Origin: Raffaelea ambrosiae
Taxonomy: Eukaryota > Ascomycota > Sordariomycetes > Ophiostomatales > Ophiostomataceae
Reading direction: 5' to 3'
Length of the DNA: 64,000 nucleotides
Assembly: GCA_002778195.1 (NCBI GenBank)
Contig: PCDI01000012.1
Location: forward strand, 1 to 64,000
In this document: positions 12,369-23,002 of the stretch, in pieces
Layout of the letters: every line of letters begins with the position of its first letter
Position numbering within the stretch: the stretch's first letter is position 1
Position numbers and translations under genes: made by a program
The notes under the pieces: generated by a model
What the model saw: the letters and a program-made list of their open reading frames with translations, nothing else
Databases searched by the model: none
What the model was told of the DNA's origin: nothing

Positions 12369-13618
12369 TCACAGCTCGTCATCTTCGTGCCCGTCTCCAT
12401 CACCGCCATCGTCCTCGCCGTTCTCCTCGTAGTCTTCTTCCTCGTCCGTGATGTAGGGCACAAATGTGAAGTGTAGCCACTGCATCCCGCCGCTGCCGCC
12501 TGGTCCGGTGCTACCCAGCCCTGTGCCTCCACCGCCGCCGCCTGGAACATTGCTGCTGCTGATAGACCCTCCTCCCCCAGCTCCTCCAGGACCCCCAAAG
12601 CCTCCTCCTCCACCACCACCACCACCACTGCCGTGTTCCATTTCCACCATGAACTGCAGGCTCAGTACACCCTGCCGGTCGCCCCGGATGCTGACTTTGC
12701 TGGCGATCCGCATCGCCTCTGTCGCCGACTTGATCATGTCGAACTTGAAGCTCTGCGACCACCGCTCGCCCACCCAGATCGACTCGAACAGGCTGCGTCC
12801 GCGCGAAAAGTCCACGCTCGAGCTGCCCAGCGGGCCGTGGCTCGACAGCCGCAGGTACGGCTCGCCCCGGGTGACGACAATCGTGAGCAGATTGGGCGAC
12901 GAGGGTGCCAGCTCGACCAGAGCGTCGAGCAGCCAGCGGGGCTGCATGATCATCTTGAAGAGGAGGTCATCGCGGTCAAAAGGAATGGCCTCGAGCGATT
13001 CGGGCACGTAGGTGGCCAGGTTGCACGTGGTCTTGACCGACGCCTCTTCGAGGATGATACCAAAGGGTGCGCCCTCCTCGACGTACGAGAGACTGCAGGT
13101 GCCGGGCATGCCCAGAATCTGATGACTGAATGCGTCGGCCGTCTGCTTGTTGTAGTTGCGCATGTTGCTGCGGTGGTGGAACGCGTCCGGGTCCGGCTTG
13201 ATCTGCCGTGCGGGCGCGTCTGTCACACCAAAGATTTGTAGGGCCTCGAGCAGCGCCGGCAGCGAGATTTGGAAGCTGGCCGGGAGAACCTCGTCTTCTT
13301 CGTCCTCTTCCTCGTCGTCGTCATCTCTCCGATGTCCGCTTGTGCTCGGAAGGTTCAGATTAAACGTAGCAAACATGGACTTGCCGAGTGACGCCATCCC
13401 TAGAGATGACCGTTAGTTGCAGCCTGTACCACACACCTAGACCACAACTCAAAAAACGCACCTTGCATGACACGAGCATGATCGGCAATAAACTTGATTC
13501 CATCCTCGGAGATTTCGACGTGGACTTTGTTCGAGAAGCTGACGCATCGTAGTAGTTGGTAGATGGGCCGGGTTGATGTGGCCATGGCCCGGAAGAGAGG
13601 TGCTGGTTGCGCATCCAT
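12369..13618 (-). CDS. rad1: Rad1/Rec1-type checkpoint clamp protein (9-1-1 complex)
   Basis: Two exons, 13618-13462 and 13399-12369, joined across a 62-bp intron (GTGCGT..CTAG), give 395 residues. The N-terminus (IYQLLRCV, KVHVEISEDGIKF, DHARVMQG) is the characteristic start of the Rad1 PCNA-like fold, and the join restores the expected RVMQG-x-F-ATFNLNL continuity. Rad1 pairs with Rad9 and Hus1 in the DNA-damage sliding clamp that activates the Mec1/ATR checkpoint kinase in the nucleus. Additions to the core are an acidic stretch of about a dozen Asp/Glu after residue 70, a Gly-rich loop of about 45 residues near position 305-350, and an acidic C-terminal tail. The start at 13618 is the first ATG in frame with the conserved block. 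It is convergent with nothing; the OST5 gene lies about 340 bases upstream on the same strand. Confidence 0.93.
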
Positions 13619-13959
13619 GATTGTCGCAACAACGTGTCAAATGCGATGCTTTTGAGAAAATGGGCGGTGCGGTAAAAGGAAGTGACGACCTGTGAACGTA
13701 GAAATATGCAGTACAGAGGGATGGAGATAGATGGCGACGTTGTTTAGAATGCCAGTCGTAGGTAAACCATGCAGAACAGTAAAAAAAAAGAACAGAGCAG
13801 AACAGAACAATGAATAAAACAAGAACAGAACAAGAACGCCCGTTTATATCAACTATGATACAGGTTTTTTTTTACCCTTCCCTTTCCCCTTGTCTTCGTG
13901 GCCGTGATGTGTTCGAATTCACGGCTGTTTCCTCGATAATTTCCGCCGATATGTCTTTC

Positions 13960-14352
13960 TCATACGTAGACGCCCACTGCGCAAAACATGTACACCACAC
14001 CGACACTAGAAAAGCATGCATGTTAGAAGCTGCTTCTTGGACGTCGTAGTTCCGAGTGAAGGAGGAGAAGGTAGAGAAGAACGTACGCGACTGCTAATGA
14101 AGCTGGGATGCCAATGAGAGGAACAGCGACGAGCGACCGCTCTGTGAGGAAACATCGTTAGCGGAGAGCTTGAAAGGGGGCAATGGGTTAGCCATAGAAC
14201 AGCGAGCACGTACTGAGCAGGAAGCTTCCGGTCAGAGCCAGACCAGCAAGAAGCAGAGAGAACCCAATGTAGAATTGGCTCCCCTTGCCGACAAGAGGAA
14301 CGAAGGGACTGCCCGATGCAGTTTGCCAGACCTCATGCAGCGAAGAATCCAT
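13960..14352 (-). CDS. ost5: OST5/TMEM258-family oligosaccharyltransferase subunit
   Basis: Three short exons, 14352-14214, 14141-14087 and 14005-13960, with introns of 72 and 81 bases (both GTACGT donors, CACAG and CTAG acceptors, CTAAC branch sites), join in frame to exactly 79 residues. The product starts MDSSLHEVWQ, has two hydrophobic segments (about 28-46 and 50-75) and ends in GVYV. Yeast Ost5 also ends in GVYV and human TMEM258 ends in GIYV; TMEM258 is also 79 residues. Ost5 is a small two-pass ER membrane subunit of oligosaccharyltransferase, which transfers the dolichol-linked glycan to Asn of nascent proteins. No exon is long enough to stand out as an open frame, so the gene is easily missed. 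It is divergent from gcn5 with a 517-bp shared promoter. The identification rests on length, topology and C-terminus, not on an alignment. Confidence 0.85.
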
Positions 14353-14869
14353 TTAAGACAACGGCGGGAGCAAAGTAACTGGTTGGTGAAGATGGAGAAG
14401 CAAGGAGAGTAGTGTATATATCGTAGGCGGTGTTTGAACGAGGGACGAGGGAAGGAGAGCGAAAAAAAAGGTTGGAGAACGTGAAAGGGGACAATGGAAG
14501 CTTTGGATTCCCATTCGCGAAACCTGTCACTATTGGATTAGCAGCAACGGTAGCTTTGTTGCAATAAAGGTGTCCACACCAGAAAGGGTCTAGCGCCGTT
14601 ACGACGCCTCTCCCGTGTTGAAGGTTCACTCTGTATCAGGTGACCATATTAGCCAAAGAAAAGTATTAGTCATTCGGAAAGCGCCACCCACCCATACAAC
14701 ACCACCATTGACACGCTCTCTTTGCCTGGAGCCGTTCTGCGGAGGGTGCAAGTGAGGTTCCCTCCAAATACTTTTGCGACGCAACGAACAAAAAGGCCAA
14801 AGCGACAACCACACACAAAAAAAAAAGAGCGCTCGTTTGCGCGCGCGCACACCCTATGATCAGCAAATC
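14353..14869. promoter_or_regulatory. divergent promoter between ost5 and gcn5
   Basis: The start codons of the two genes are 517 bases apart and face away from each other, so both promoters and 5' leaders must lie here. The gcn5-proximal part is rich in CAC and GCGC tracts. No specific factor site is claimed. Confidence 0.6.
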
Positions 14870-16457
14870 ATGGATTCGCAACCTGCCGAAGACGTGAAGC
14901 CGATAATCGACGTGGAAGAGAGTGAGCACAATTAAAAACCCCAAATATATACAGTTGCGCACTGTGCTTTTTTTTTCCTTGTTTGCTTCTTTCTACTTGT
15001 ACCTATCCCTGTAACACACATTTCCATCTGTTATACTGACTGCGTTTCTCTCCCGTGCAGAAGACGCCAAGCGCAAGGCATCCGAAGACCCGGCGTCGCC
15101 GTCCGAAGCTAAGCGCATTAAGCGGAGCGCATCCGAAGAGGCAGACAACGATGTCGGCGTCGACACGAAGCCAGTGAACGGCGATGCGACGGCGACGGTG
15201 ACCGGAGCGGCGGCTGCCACCAACGGCGAAAATGGGGAGTCGTCAGCAGCAGCAGTAAACGGGGGAGCCGGTGCCGACGGCGACACCGATGCAGCAGCGG
15301 CAGCCGAGGCGTACGCCAACGGAGAATACAAGCCCGCCGACAATGAAGAGAAGCCGCCGCCGATTCCGGCGGTCATGAAGCCGATTCCGTTCCCGGAGAA
15401 GCCGGCAGTGACGGAGGAGCGGACGGGGGAGATTGAGTTCCGGGTGGTGAACAATGACGGACAGCGGGAGAGTTTTATTATCCTGACCGGACTCAAGTGC
15501 ATTTTCCAGAAGCAACTGCCTAAGATGCCTAAGGACTACATTGCGCGGCTGGTCTACGACCGGACGCACTTGTCCATTGCGATTGTGAAGAAGCCGCTGG
15601 AGGTGGTGGGCGGGATCACGTACCGCCCGTTCCGGGACCGCAAGTTTGCCGAGATTGTGTTTTGTGCGATATCGTCGGACCAGCAAGTCAAGGGCTACGG
15701 CGCGCACCTCATGTCCCACCTCAAGGACTACGTCAAGGCCACCTCGCCGGTGATGCATTTCCTCACCTACGCCGACAATTATGCTATTGGCTATTTCAAG
15801 AAGCAAGGGTTCACCAAGGAGATCACGCTGGACAAGTCGGTGTGGATGGGCTACATCAAGGACTACGAGGGCGGCACCATAATGCAGTGCTCGATGCTGC
15901 CGCGCATCCGGTACCTCGAGATGGGCCGCATGCTGCTGAAGCAGCGCGAGTGCGTGCAGGCCAAGGTGCGCGCATACTCCAAGTCGCACGTCGTCCACCA
16001 GCCGCCCAAGGAGTGGAAGCCGGGCCCCGGCGGCGTCCAGCCGATCGACCCGCTGTCGGTCGAGGCCATCCGCGCGTCCGGATGGTCGCCCGACATGGAC
16101 GAGCTGGCCCGGCAGCCGCGCCACGGCCCCAACTACAACCAGCTGCTGCACCTGCTCAACGACCTGCAGAACCACCAGAGCGCCTGGCCGTTCCTCGTGC
16201 CCGTCAACAAGGACGACGTGGCCGACTACTACGAGGTCATCAAGGAACCCATGGACTTTAGCACCATGGAGTCCAAGCTCGAAGCTGACCAGTACCAGCT
16301 GCCTGAGGACTTTATCAAGGACGCCCGCCTCATCTTTGACAACTGTCGCAAGTACAACAGCGAGAACACGCCGTACACCAAAAGCGCCAACAAACTCGAA
16401 AAGTTTATGTGGCAACAGGTCAAGGCCATCCCGGAGTGGTCCCACCTGGAACCGTAA
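14870..16457 (+). CDS. gcn5: histone acetyltransferase Gcn5
   Basis: Exon 1 (14870-14921) encodes the first 17 residues. A 139-bp intron (GTGAGC..TGCAG) leads to exon 2 (15061-16457), giving 482 residues. Residues about 20-115 are a disordered Ala/Glu/Lys-rich leader. The GNAT domain follows (about 155-305), with the catalytic general base Glu in KFAEIVF near residue 215 and the acetyl-CoA loop QVKGYG at about 226-231. The C-terminal bromodomain (about 375-480) keeps its acetyl-lysine-binding Asn in KYNSEN. Gcn5 is the catalytic subunit of SAGA/ADA and acetylates histone H3 tails in the nucleus. Size and order match yeast Gcn5 (439 residues) plus a longer N-terminus. A long frame on the opposite strand is a shadow of its GC-rich codons. 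Confidence 0.97.
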
Positions 16458-17349
16458 AGACAACAACACAAATAAGGGCAAAAAGAAGGAACGAAATGAA
16501 AGAAGAGAGGAAAGGGGGGGGGGGGGGGACCGAGAGACAAGCTGGGGCATGATTGCCTCTTGTCTGCATTTTATAAGTATTATGTTGGCTTTTTGTATAT
16601 ACCCTTCTGGGTCTATTTGTTCCGGGAGGCGCATGTGCCTCTTTTATTTGGGGACGGGGTCCGGCTTTTCTTTGTTGGTTTATCAGGTTGGCCTTGCATG
16701 GAAGGGGGGGGTTGGCGGCGTGCTTTGGTTTGCAGAGCGATGGCGTTTGGATTTTGCTTTACGCGGCCATGGATATGGCCCCAACTTGACAAACGTGAGA
16801 GTTGGCAGTGGCAGGTCAAATCTTTTACTAGTATCAACTACACAACCACAACGGTGCAGATATGAGACTATTCCTTGCACTCAGAACATTGGGAGGCAGG
16901 CTCGAATACGCATGATCAATCGATTGAACGTTAAATTTGCTCGTCTGGAGAATGAATGGCACCGTAACCCATTTTTGGCGCCTACTACGCCTTGCATACC
17001 TAAAACAGAAAACATGCATCAACTGGATCTCCTTCCCTAAAAGACACGGCCATATGCTCGTTGGAAATCGGGTGATGTACCGACAACCCCCTCATAGAAA
17101 CCAATGCAGGATAAAAAAAAAGTGTGGAAAGTAAAGAAGTAACCATTCCCCAGAACAAGAACACCTCAAGCAATCAGCAAAACCAGGCAGCAACTAGCCA
17201 TTTAGAACAAAGAGTAGTAACGAAATGAAGAAGGGAAAGAAAAGAAACTGCCGAGAAGAAAATAATCGATAATCACACGACTCCGGTGACCTTTCTGAGT
17301 GGAGCGTTTCGCTTGAAGTACCGTGAAAGCATAACTGACGCCTCCTGCA
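16458..17349. other. intergenic region, convergent 3' ends
   Basis: About 890 bases between the 3' ends of gcn5 and the minus-strand hypothetical gene. It contains a G12 homopolymer near 16517 and T-rich and A-rich stretches that could serve as 3' processing signals on either strand. No gene is seen. Confidence 0.6.
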
Positions 17350-18420
17350 TCAGTGGGTGGCCTCGCTGGTGGGAAGTCGTCGAGACCGGTGCCAGCTGTG
17401 GGATTGAGCTGCATACGCGGGAATTAGGGTCCTGCTGTCCCTCGTTGGGCACTGGTTTTCGGTGCTCGTGCTTGAGACGGTTTCGACAAATCGGCAGATG
17501 GCGTTGTGGGACTGATGTATTGGGCTTGTGCTTGTGCTTGTAAGCTTGTCGATCAGGTTTTCGAGCTCGCCACGGTTCCTCAGAGCTTCGATCTGGCCGC
17601 TGTTCCTCAAGTATTCAATGTGATGCGCTAAGTTCTCTTCAATGGGCTGAGACGTGTCGCCGGCGACGTGGGCAGCAACCAGCCGGCGCATCCACTCGTG
17701 CGGTTCCAGGCCGATGCCTCTGATCTCGTCTTCGCTGTTCATGTAGTAGCCGTCCACGTCATACATGTCCTCATCTCGGAGGGTGGAAGGGAATGCTCGC
17801 GACACCTCTGGTATCATTGTCTCGGGCGTGTCGGTCAAATAGCGGCTTCCAGGAACACGCAGGTCGGGAATGCCATCGCCGGCCGTATCGTGAATCTTGA
17901 TGCCCTGTTCCTTCTCGTAGCTATCCTTGGCCCACTTTGTGCCTTCCCACTTTGTGATGTTGCCTATCTCAGCGGCGGTGAGCCCCAGAGCATCGAAGGT
18001 GCGGAAGAGACGGCGGTGCCAGGGATAGCGGCTCAGACGGATGCGGTGGATGCGGTTTGTGTAGTCGAGTCCTGGGTACTTGGCTTCTTGGGTCTTAATA
18101 TGGCCATAGAATGTGTGGACTGCGTGGCGCACCTCGAGGATGAGGTGGGCCAAAACGCCATAGAAGTTTTGGGGGTCCGATGACTTAGGCCGCGGGATCA
18201 TGTGCTCATAGATGAGCCTCTCGATCGGCGTGCCCTTCATGTTGGCGAGAATGTAGTCGCAGGCTCAGATGTTACTACCAGCGAGGCAGACAAGAGAGAC
18301 AGTCCAATACGGTGTCTGTATGTGGGTGTGTGGGTGTGTACCTGCCGATTCAGAGTGGTGGATGGTGCGGCTCAGATTGTGATTGTTGGCGGACAAGTCC
18401 AGCACTGGTTCAAACAATGA
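17350..18420 (-). CDS. conserved fungal protein of unknown function, 5' end unresolved
   Basis: The main exon runs from 18263 to 17350. An upstream exon ending at 18342 is joined over a 78-bp intron (GTACAC..TGAG), reading NNHNLSRTIHHSESA then CDYILANMKG. Together they give about 325 residues rich in His, Tyr, Trp and Arg (VLAHLILEVRHAVHTFYGHIK, WHRRLFRTFDALGLTAAEI, KWEGTKWAKDSYE). I recognise the style as a conserved filamentous-fungal protein but know no function. The upstream exon cannot be extended far: an in-frame stop lies just above about 18420. A possible acceptor (CCAG at about 18405) would place the true first exon beyond the N gap at 18518-18545. The last 60 or so residues are Ser/Thr-rich and look less conserved. 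The start is therefore missing from this entry. Confidence 0.75.
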
Positions 18421-18517
18421 TCACCGTCTCGTGATGATCGTTCTGGGCTGAGATGGCTGGAGCCCGCTGGAAGGTGGGTGTATGTATGAGAGTGTGTGGT
18501 CGTGGAAAGGGGGGGGG

Positions 18518-18545
18518 NNNNNNNNNNNNNNNNNNNNNNNNNNNN
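18518..18545. other. assembly gap (28 N)
   Basis: Twenty-eight N bases lie between a G-run ending at 18517 and an A-run starting at 18546. The flanks show that the gap sits at a homopolymer junction, so its true length is unknown. Confidence 0.98.
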
Positions 18546-20752
18546 AAAAAAAAAAAAAAAAAAAAGACAAAGTGAAGGAGAAATGAAATATAAGAAGCAA
18601 AGAAGGGAGTAAAAAACCAGGAGCAGATTTTGGGTATTGAAGCTCTGCTGGTAGGAGTTTCTGGATATTTAAAAGTTGTAGTTGGTTGGGTTGGGAAGGC
18701 AGGAAGGCGGACTTGAGGGGTGGATGTATTTATTTAGTGCGAGCCAGAAGGGAAAGATGCCAGGTCGAGACTAGTGACGATGTTGGCTGGCTGGCGAACG
18801 AGGTGGGCTGAAAGGAGAGACAGAGTGTCTGAGAGAGGACGAACCAGCCGGTTTATATAAAGAAAGGGAGCACGAGGAAAAGCGAAAGAGAGAAAGAGGG
18901 TGAGACGGCCAGGAACAAGGCCGGAGAGAAAGCAAAAACCCACGCGTGCGAGCCAGGGCGAGAAGGAGGAGGCCAGGTGGAGGCCGATCTTGCTGTATTG
19001 TTATTGTTGTTGTTGTTGTCGTTGAACTTTGTCGAGCTGTTCTCCTGCGGGCCAGAAATGCGTGTGCCCATGCATGCATGCGTGTGCGTTATTGTTGTTG
19101 TTCCCTCCACACATTCCCTGCCTGTTGGAAGACGGCCTTGTTGTCAGCGGCCAGCTAACTAGCAGGGCGGGACAGCAGCTCAACTCGCGGAAGGAGAAGT
19201 GGAGGAGAGCGAGACAGCATGGCGGGAAGAGACTGGTGTTGGCTACGCCACTCCCAAGTTAGTTTCGACTTGTGGAGCCCAGAGGCGAGGAGGACGAGGG
19301 GGGGGCATGTGAGAAGGAGAGCAGGAACAGCCGTGGCAGCGAATGGCAGCCTCGAATAGCGTCTTACACAGACGTGGTGGTGGCCCCGGTTGTGCTGGCC
19401 GTGCTGGCCGTCCCAGAGAGTGCTTGGGGTGTAAGGAAGGGGGAGGGGAGGGTGTTCACTTTGTCCACCCGGCGGCCACTAAAATCGACGACAGGGAGGT
19501 CGAACGTGCACAAAGTTGACCACGGGCCGGTGGCGAGAGGTGGGCAGTGAGCGGGCAGAGAGTGTTTGCGGTGTGCATGTGTTTGGGAGCGGTTGCCGTG
19601 GAGGCCGTGACAAGGACGTGGACAGGACGTGGCAGCGGCCTGAGAGGTCATTGTTTCGGTGTTGTTTTGGCCGTTTGGGCCTTGAGACGGTCATTTAGCA
19701 GTCACTGGTGGTGGCGGCGGCCATTTGGCGGTGGTTTTGGTCTATTGGCCTTTTGGCCGGGCCGGTTTGGAGTCATTTCGGTGGTGGACATTCCGTTCTC
19801 TGGTTGGTATCCTGGCACCTGTCTATGGCGGTCGTCCTTGGGGGTCTCGTCGTCCTGCTCATCTTGCTCGTCATGGTCGCAACGGCCGTGTTGGCCGGCT
19901 GGCTGTCCGGCTGGCCCTCTGGTGGTCACCCGGCCTGCATATGGACCGGCTAAGGATGGGAGCGAGCCAATGGGGCCGCAGCGATCCCTGGCGCGCCCAG
20001 CGTGCATAGCACCTCATGCCGGTTCCTTGCTGGCTGGGGCTGGCTGGGGCGGGATTGGGCTGGCTTGGGCTGGTTTCTTCTCTCCACGCACGAGTGGTCC
20101 CTGCCTCAGGATGTTGGACCCTCTTTGGGCCGTCTTTTCGGGTCGTCTTGGCTCGATTGGGGGAGGAGGAGGCGGTGGTGATGGTGGTAGCGGTGGTAAA
20201 AACTGCTGTGATGGTGGCCCGCCGATTTGGCCTCGAACGAAATAATACAGAGAGACACAACTAGACAAAAGAGAGAAAGTGCGTCTGGTTGGACGATCAA
20301 CAATAACAAAGAGACGGCTAGGGAGGGAAGGGATGAGCCACGAGACGGAAAACGAGAAAACGAAAAGCTGCAGAAAAGAAAGTCCACAGCTGGTCGCTCA
20401 ACACCTGCAGGCTGGATGCCGTTGGCGAAGCGCCGCATATGATACCCTGTCGGCACCGGTCCACCGTGGGAAGATAGAGGTTCAGATTAGCACAATATTG
20501 GAGACATGGCTAATAAGTCATCTAAAGATCATGAGACAGTCTAATATTACTATGTTTCCAGGAAAAGAAGAAGAAGAAAAGAGGGCAAGAAGGGAGTTTC
20601 ACAAAATGAGGGTCAAAAAACCCTCCCGGAGTGGCCAAAACAGGACAGTACGATCCACTGCGCTTGCTCTCGTCCAAAAAGAACAGCTGGTGGCCATACC
20701 GACTGCCGAGAATGGAAGGCACGCTAACAAATGAGAGACATGGAAAGAACAA

Positions 20753-20782
20753 CCCCCCCCCCCCCCCCAAAAAAAAAAAAAA
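20753..20782. repeat. poly(C)16-poly(A)14 junction
   Basis: Sixteen C followed directly by about fourteen A. It resembles the homopolymer flanks of the N gap and is likely to be error-prone in assembly. Confidence 0.85.
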
Positions 20783-21540
20783 TTGAGTAAGAGCGACGGG
20801 GCACAGTCTCCTGCTGTTCCTACTCGTCTTGCTCCTGCTCCTGCCCTCCAAGAAGGCCCGTCTCGTGCTGGCCGACATCCAATCTTCCTTCACTCTGTGT
20901 TCTTCCCACCATGCAATGCATGTACAAAGTACATACCCAATACATAATATTGCCGACCCCAAATCCGACCCAGAGAAGAGGGCCACCCGAAGGAAGGATG
21001 GACGGGCCAGCCAACGAGAACCTGCAGACGACACAGAGCAATATTGGTCGGCCAGAAACGCCGGCCAGGACAACGGCCAGAAAAGAAGACCACCGGCCAT
21101 TGTGAAGGCCACAAAGGCCGTTCGGCCGGCCATGGCCACCACCAGCTCAGCCAGTAATACCAATCCTTCCTTGTCATTTTCATCGTGTTGTCTCTTTCCA
21201 GTTGCCCCTTTTTTGAGGGACCGAACCACACCGACACTTTTCTATTGGGGGAAGAAAACAAGATGGCCTCTACAGAGGCGACCCAGGCACCAGGGATGGC
21301 GATCCTCTTTATTGGGAAGGCGCTGCAGTGGTGGGGTGCAGGGCAGATGCGGCGCGAAAACATGTCGAAGAAGGCAGGAGAGACCGTTGCAAGAAGAGAG
21401 GAGGGCGCAATCAACAAAAAAAAGCGACACCGGGTGGGAAAATAAGCAAACAATCACAGCCTCGTCTTCGCCGCATCAGCAGCAACAATCCGGCTTACCG
21501 AACCAACAGCCCCCCCCACCCCCATACATCCTTTTTGTCT

Positions 21541-21604
21541 TTCCCAATACTTTGTTCCCAATACTTTGTTCCCAATACTTTGTTCCCAATACTTTGTTCC
21601 CAAT
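21541..21604. repeat. 14-bp tandem repeat, about 4.5 copies
   Basis: The unit TTCCCAATACTTTG is repeated four times without error, followed by a partial copy. It is intergenic. Confidence 0.9.
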
Positions 21605-23002
21605 GCAGATTACATGCAGACAACTAACTGCCAACAGCCATCCAAATACGCGAACTAATGACATGGCAGGTTGTTGGAAGCCCATTCTAGAAATTCCGCC
21701 ATAGAAGGTGTTCTTCGGTGTGAGCCGACCTTGATTTTCCCCTTCATTTTCTCACCTTCTTTTCTTGTTCGCCATTTGCCATTCGCCATTCGCCATTCGC
21801 TGTACGGCCCAATCTTATTGATCAGTTTGCCATCTGGCCGCATACTGGGCGGCCGTCTCAAAAAGAAAAAAAAAACCCACCTCCTTTCTTACCGTCTTCT
21901 CTCTTCGCTTGGGAGGTCAGGTTCGTGGGTCCCCCGTGATCCCGCCCTGATTTTCTTGTAACTTTTTTTTTTCTTTTTCTTTTCCACATGTGTTTACGAG
22001 CATGTATGCAACTTATGTTGGACGTGGCCGTTTTCGGAGGCCAAGTCCACCACTCTTCCGGCCCCATTGACAAACCTTACTTGCTCTTAGCAAGTAAGAT
22101 ACGAGTTATTAGACCCATTGAGTATCCGCATCATGCCAGCCATCCCGAACCATGTCGAGCCATACCAATCATGAACTCAGGACGGCAAAACAATCCATCA
22201 ACAGCAATGATGCTAGGGCCGCCCGAACGGCGGCCATGTGAATTCTCATCACATCAACTCCTCTTCTTGAGCTGTTTCTGGGTTTGTTCATGCATCGTGG
22301 CGGCGTTCTTCATTGACCAGGGGACGAAACAGCCGATATCCAAGTTCCCCAGCCTCCGAGCAACTTTTCCAAATGCCACGTACGATGTCTTCTTGCTTAT
22401 CTGTTGTTGTTGCTGCTGTTGTTGGTTTCCTCTTTTCGCATAGCTTACCGAGCGAGGTAATAATACGGGGGGCTCGAAACCGTGTTCTAGTGTATTTCTC
22501 GGCACTTCTCGTCATGTTTGGTGAGGCTCTGCCGTAATGCCGAGAGAGCCTACACTCGTTTGCACAACGGGAAATGTCCGCGTCTTTCACAGAGACCCCA
22601 GACGCCGATCCTCAAAAGAGAAAATAGTAGAATAATATTGCCCAAAATCAAAGAGTAATAGTGTTGTAGCAAGTCGTTCAGTCGTGGTCTTGGAAAAAAA
22701 AAGATGAGATACATCAGGTCATCATAAATGGGAAAAAAAAAAAAAAACCGTCAACACAGCAAAATCACCACCATAGCAGTCCTAAGCCAAATTGACACAA
22801 AATCATGTGCGCTGTTGTTATTCTGGCCGTGAGGTAAGAATCAGGTATCAAGAGGGGCCGGGGTCATTCACACATAAGAAACATCCAAATAATCAAAAGC
22901 AAAAGCAAAAAGCAAAACGCAAAACGAAGCAAACAAACAAACAAGAAAAGCCCAGAGTCAAACACAAGTGTCGTCCAGATGCCTACTACTATGTATGTAG
23001 CA

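Larger units (their letters stand above)
18346..23002. other. intergenic region with assembly gap
   Basis: No supported gene in about 4.6 kb. The part nearest the hypothetical gene probably contains that gene's promoter, leader and first exon. Features seen are the N gap, a TTG/GTT-rich patch near 18995-19110, a G-rich, GGCC/GGCT-repetitive stretch at 19640-20260, a C16-A14 junction at 20753-20782, a 14-bp tandem repeat at 21541-21604 and short CGCCATT repeats near 21770-21800. Open frames here (for example 19547-20245) are Trp/Gly/Cys-rich artefacts of base composition. One TACTATGTA copy lies at 22987. Confidence 0.55.

Noticed and set aside
15243..16634. 463-codon open frame antisense to gcn5
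   Set aside because: Leu/Arg/Val/His-rich shadow of GC-rich gcn5 codons; no domain, and the sense frame is clearly Gcn5.
19547..20245. 232-codon plus-strand frame
   Set aside because: Trp/Gly/Cys/Ser-rich product of a G-rich stretch; overlapping frames of equal length on both strands.
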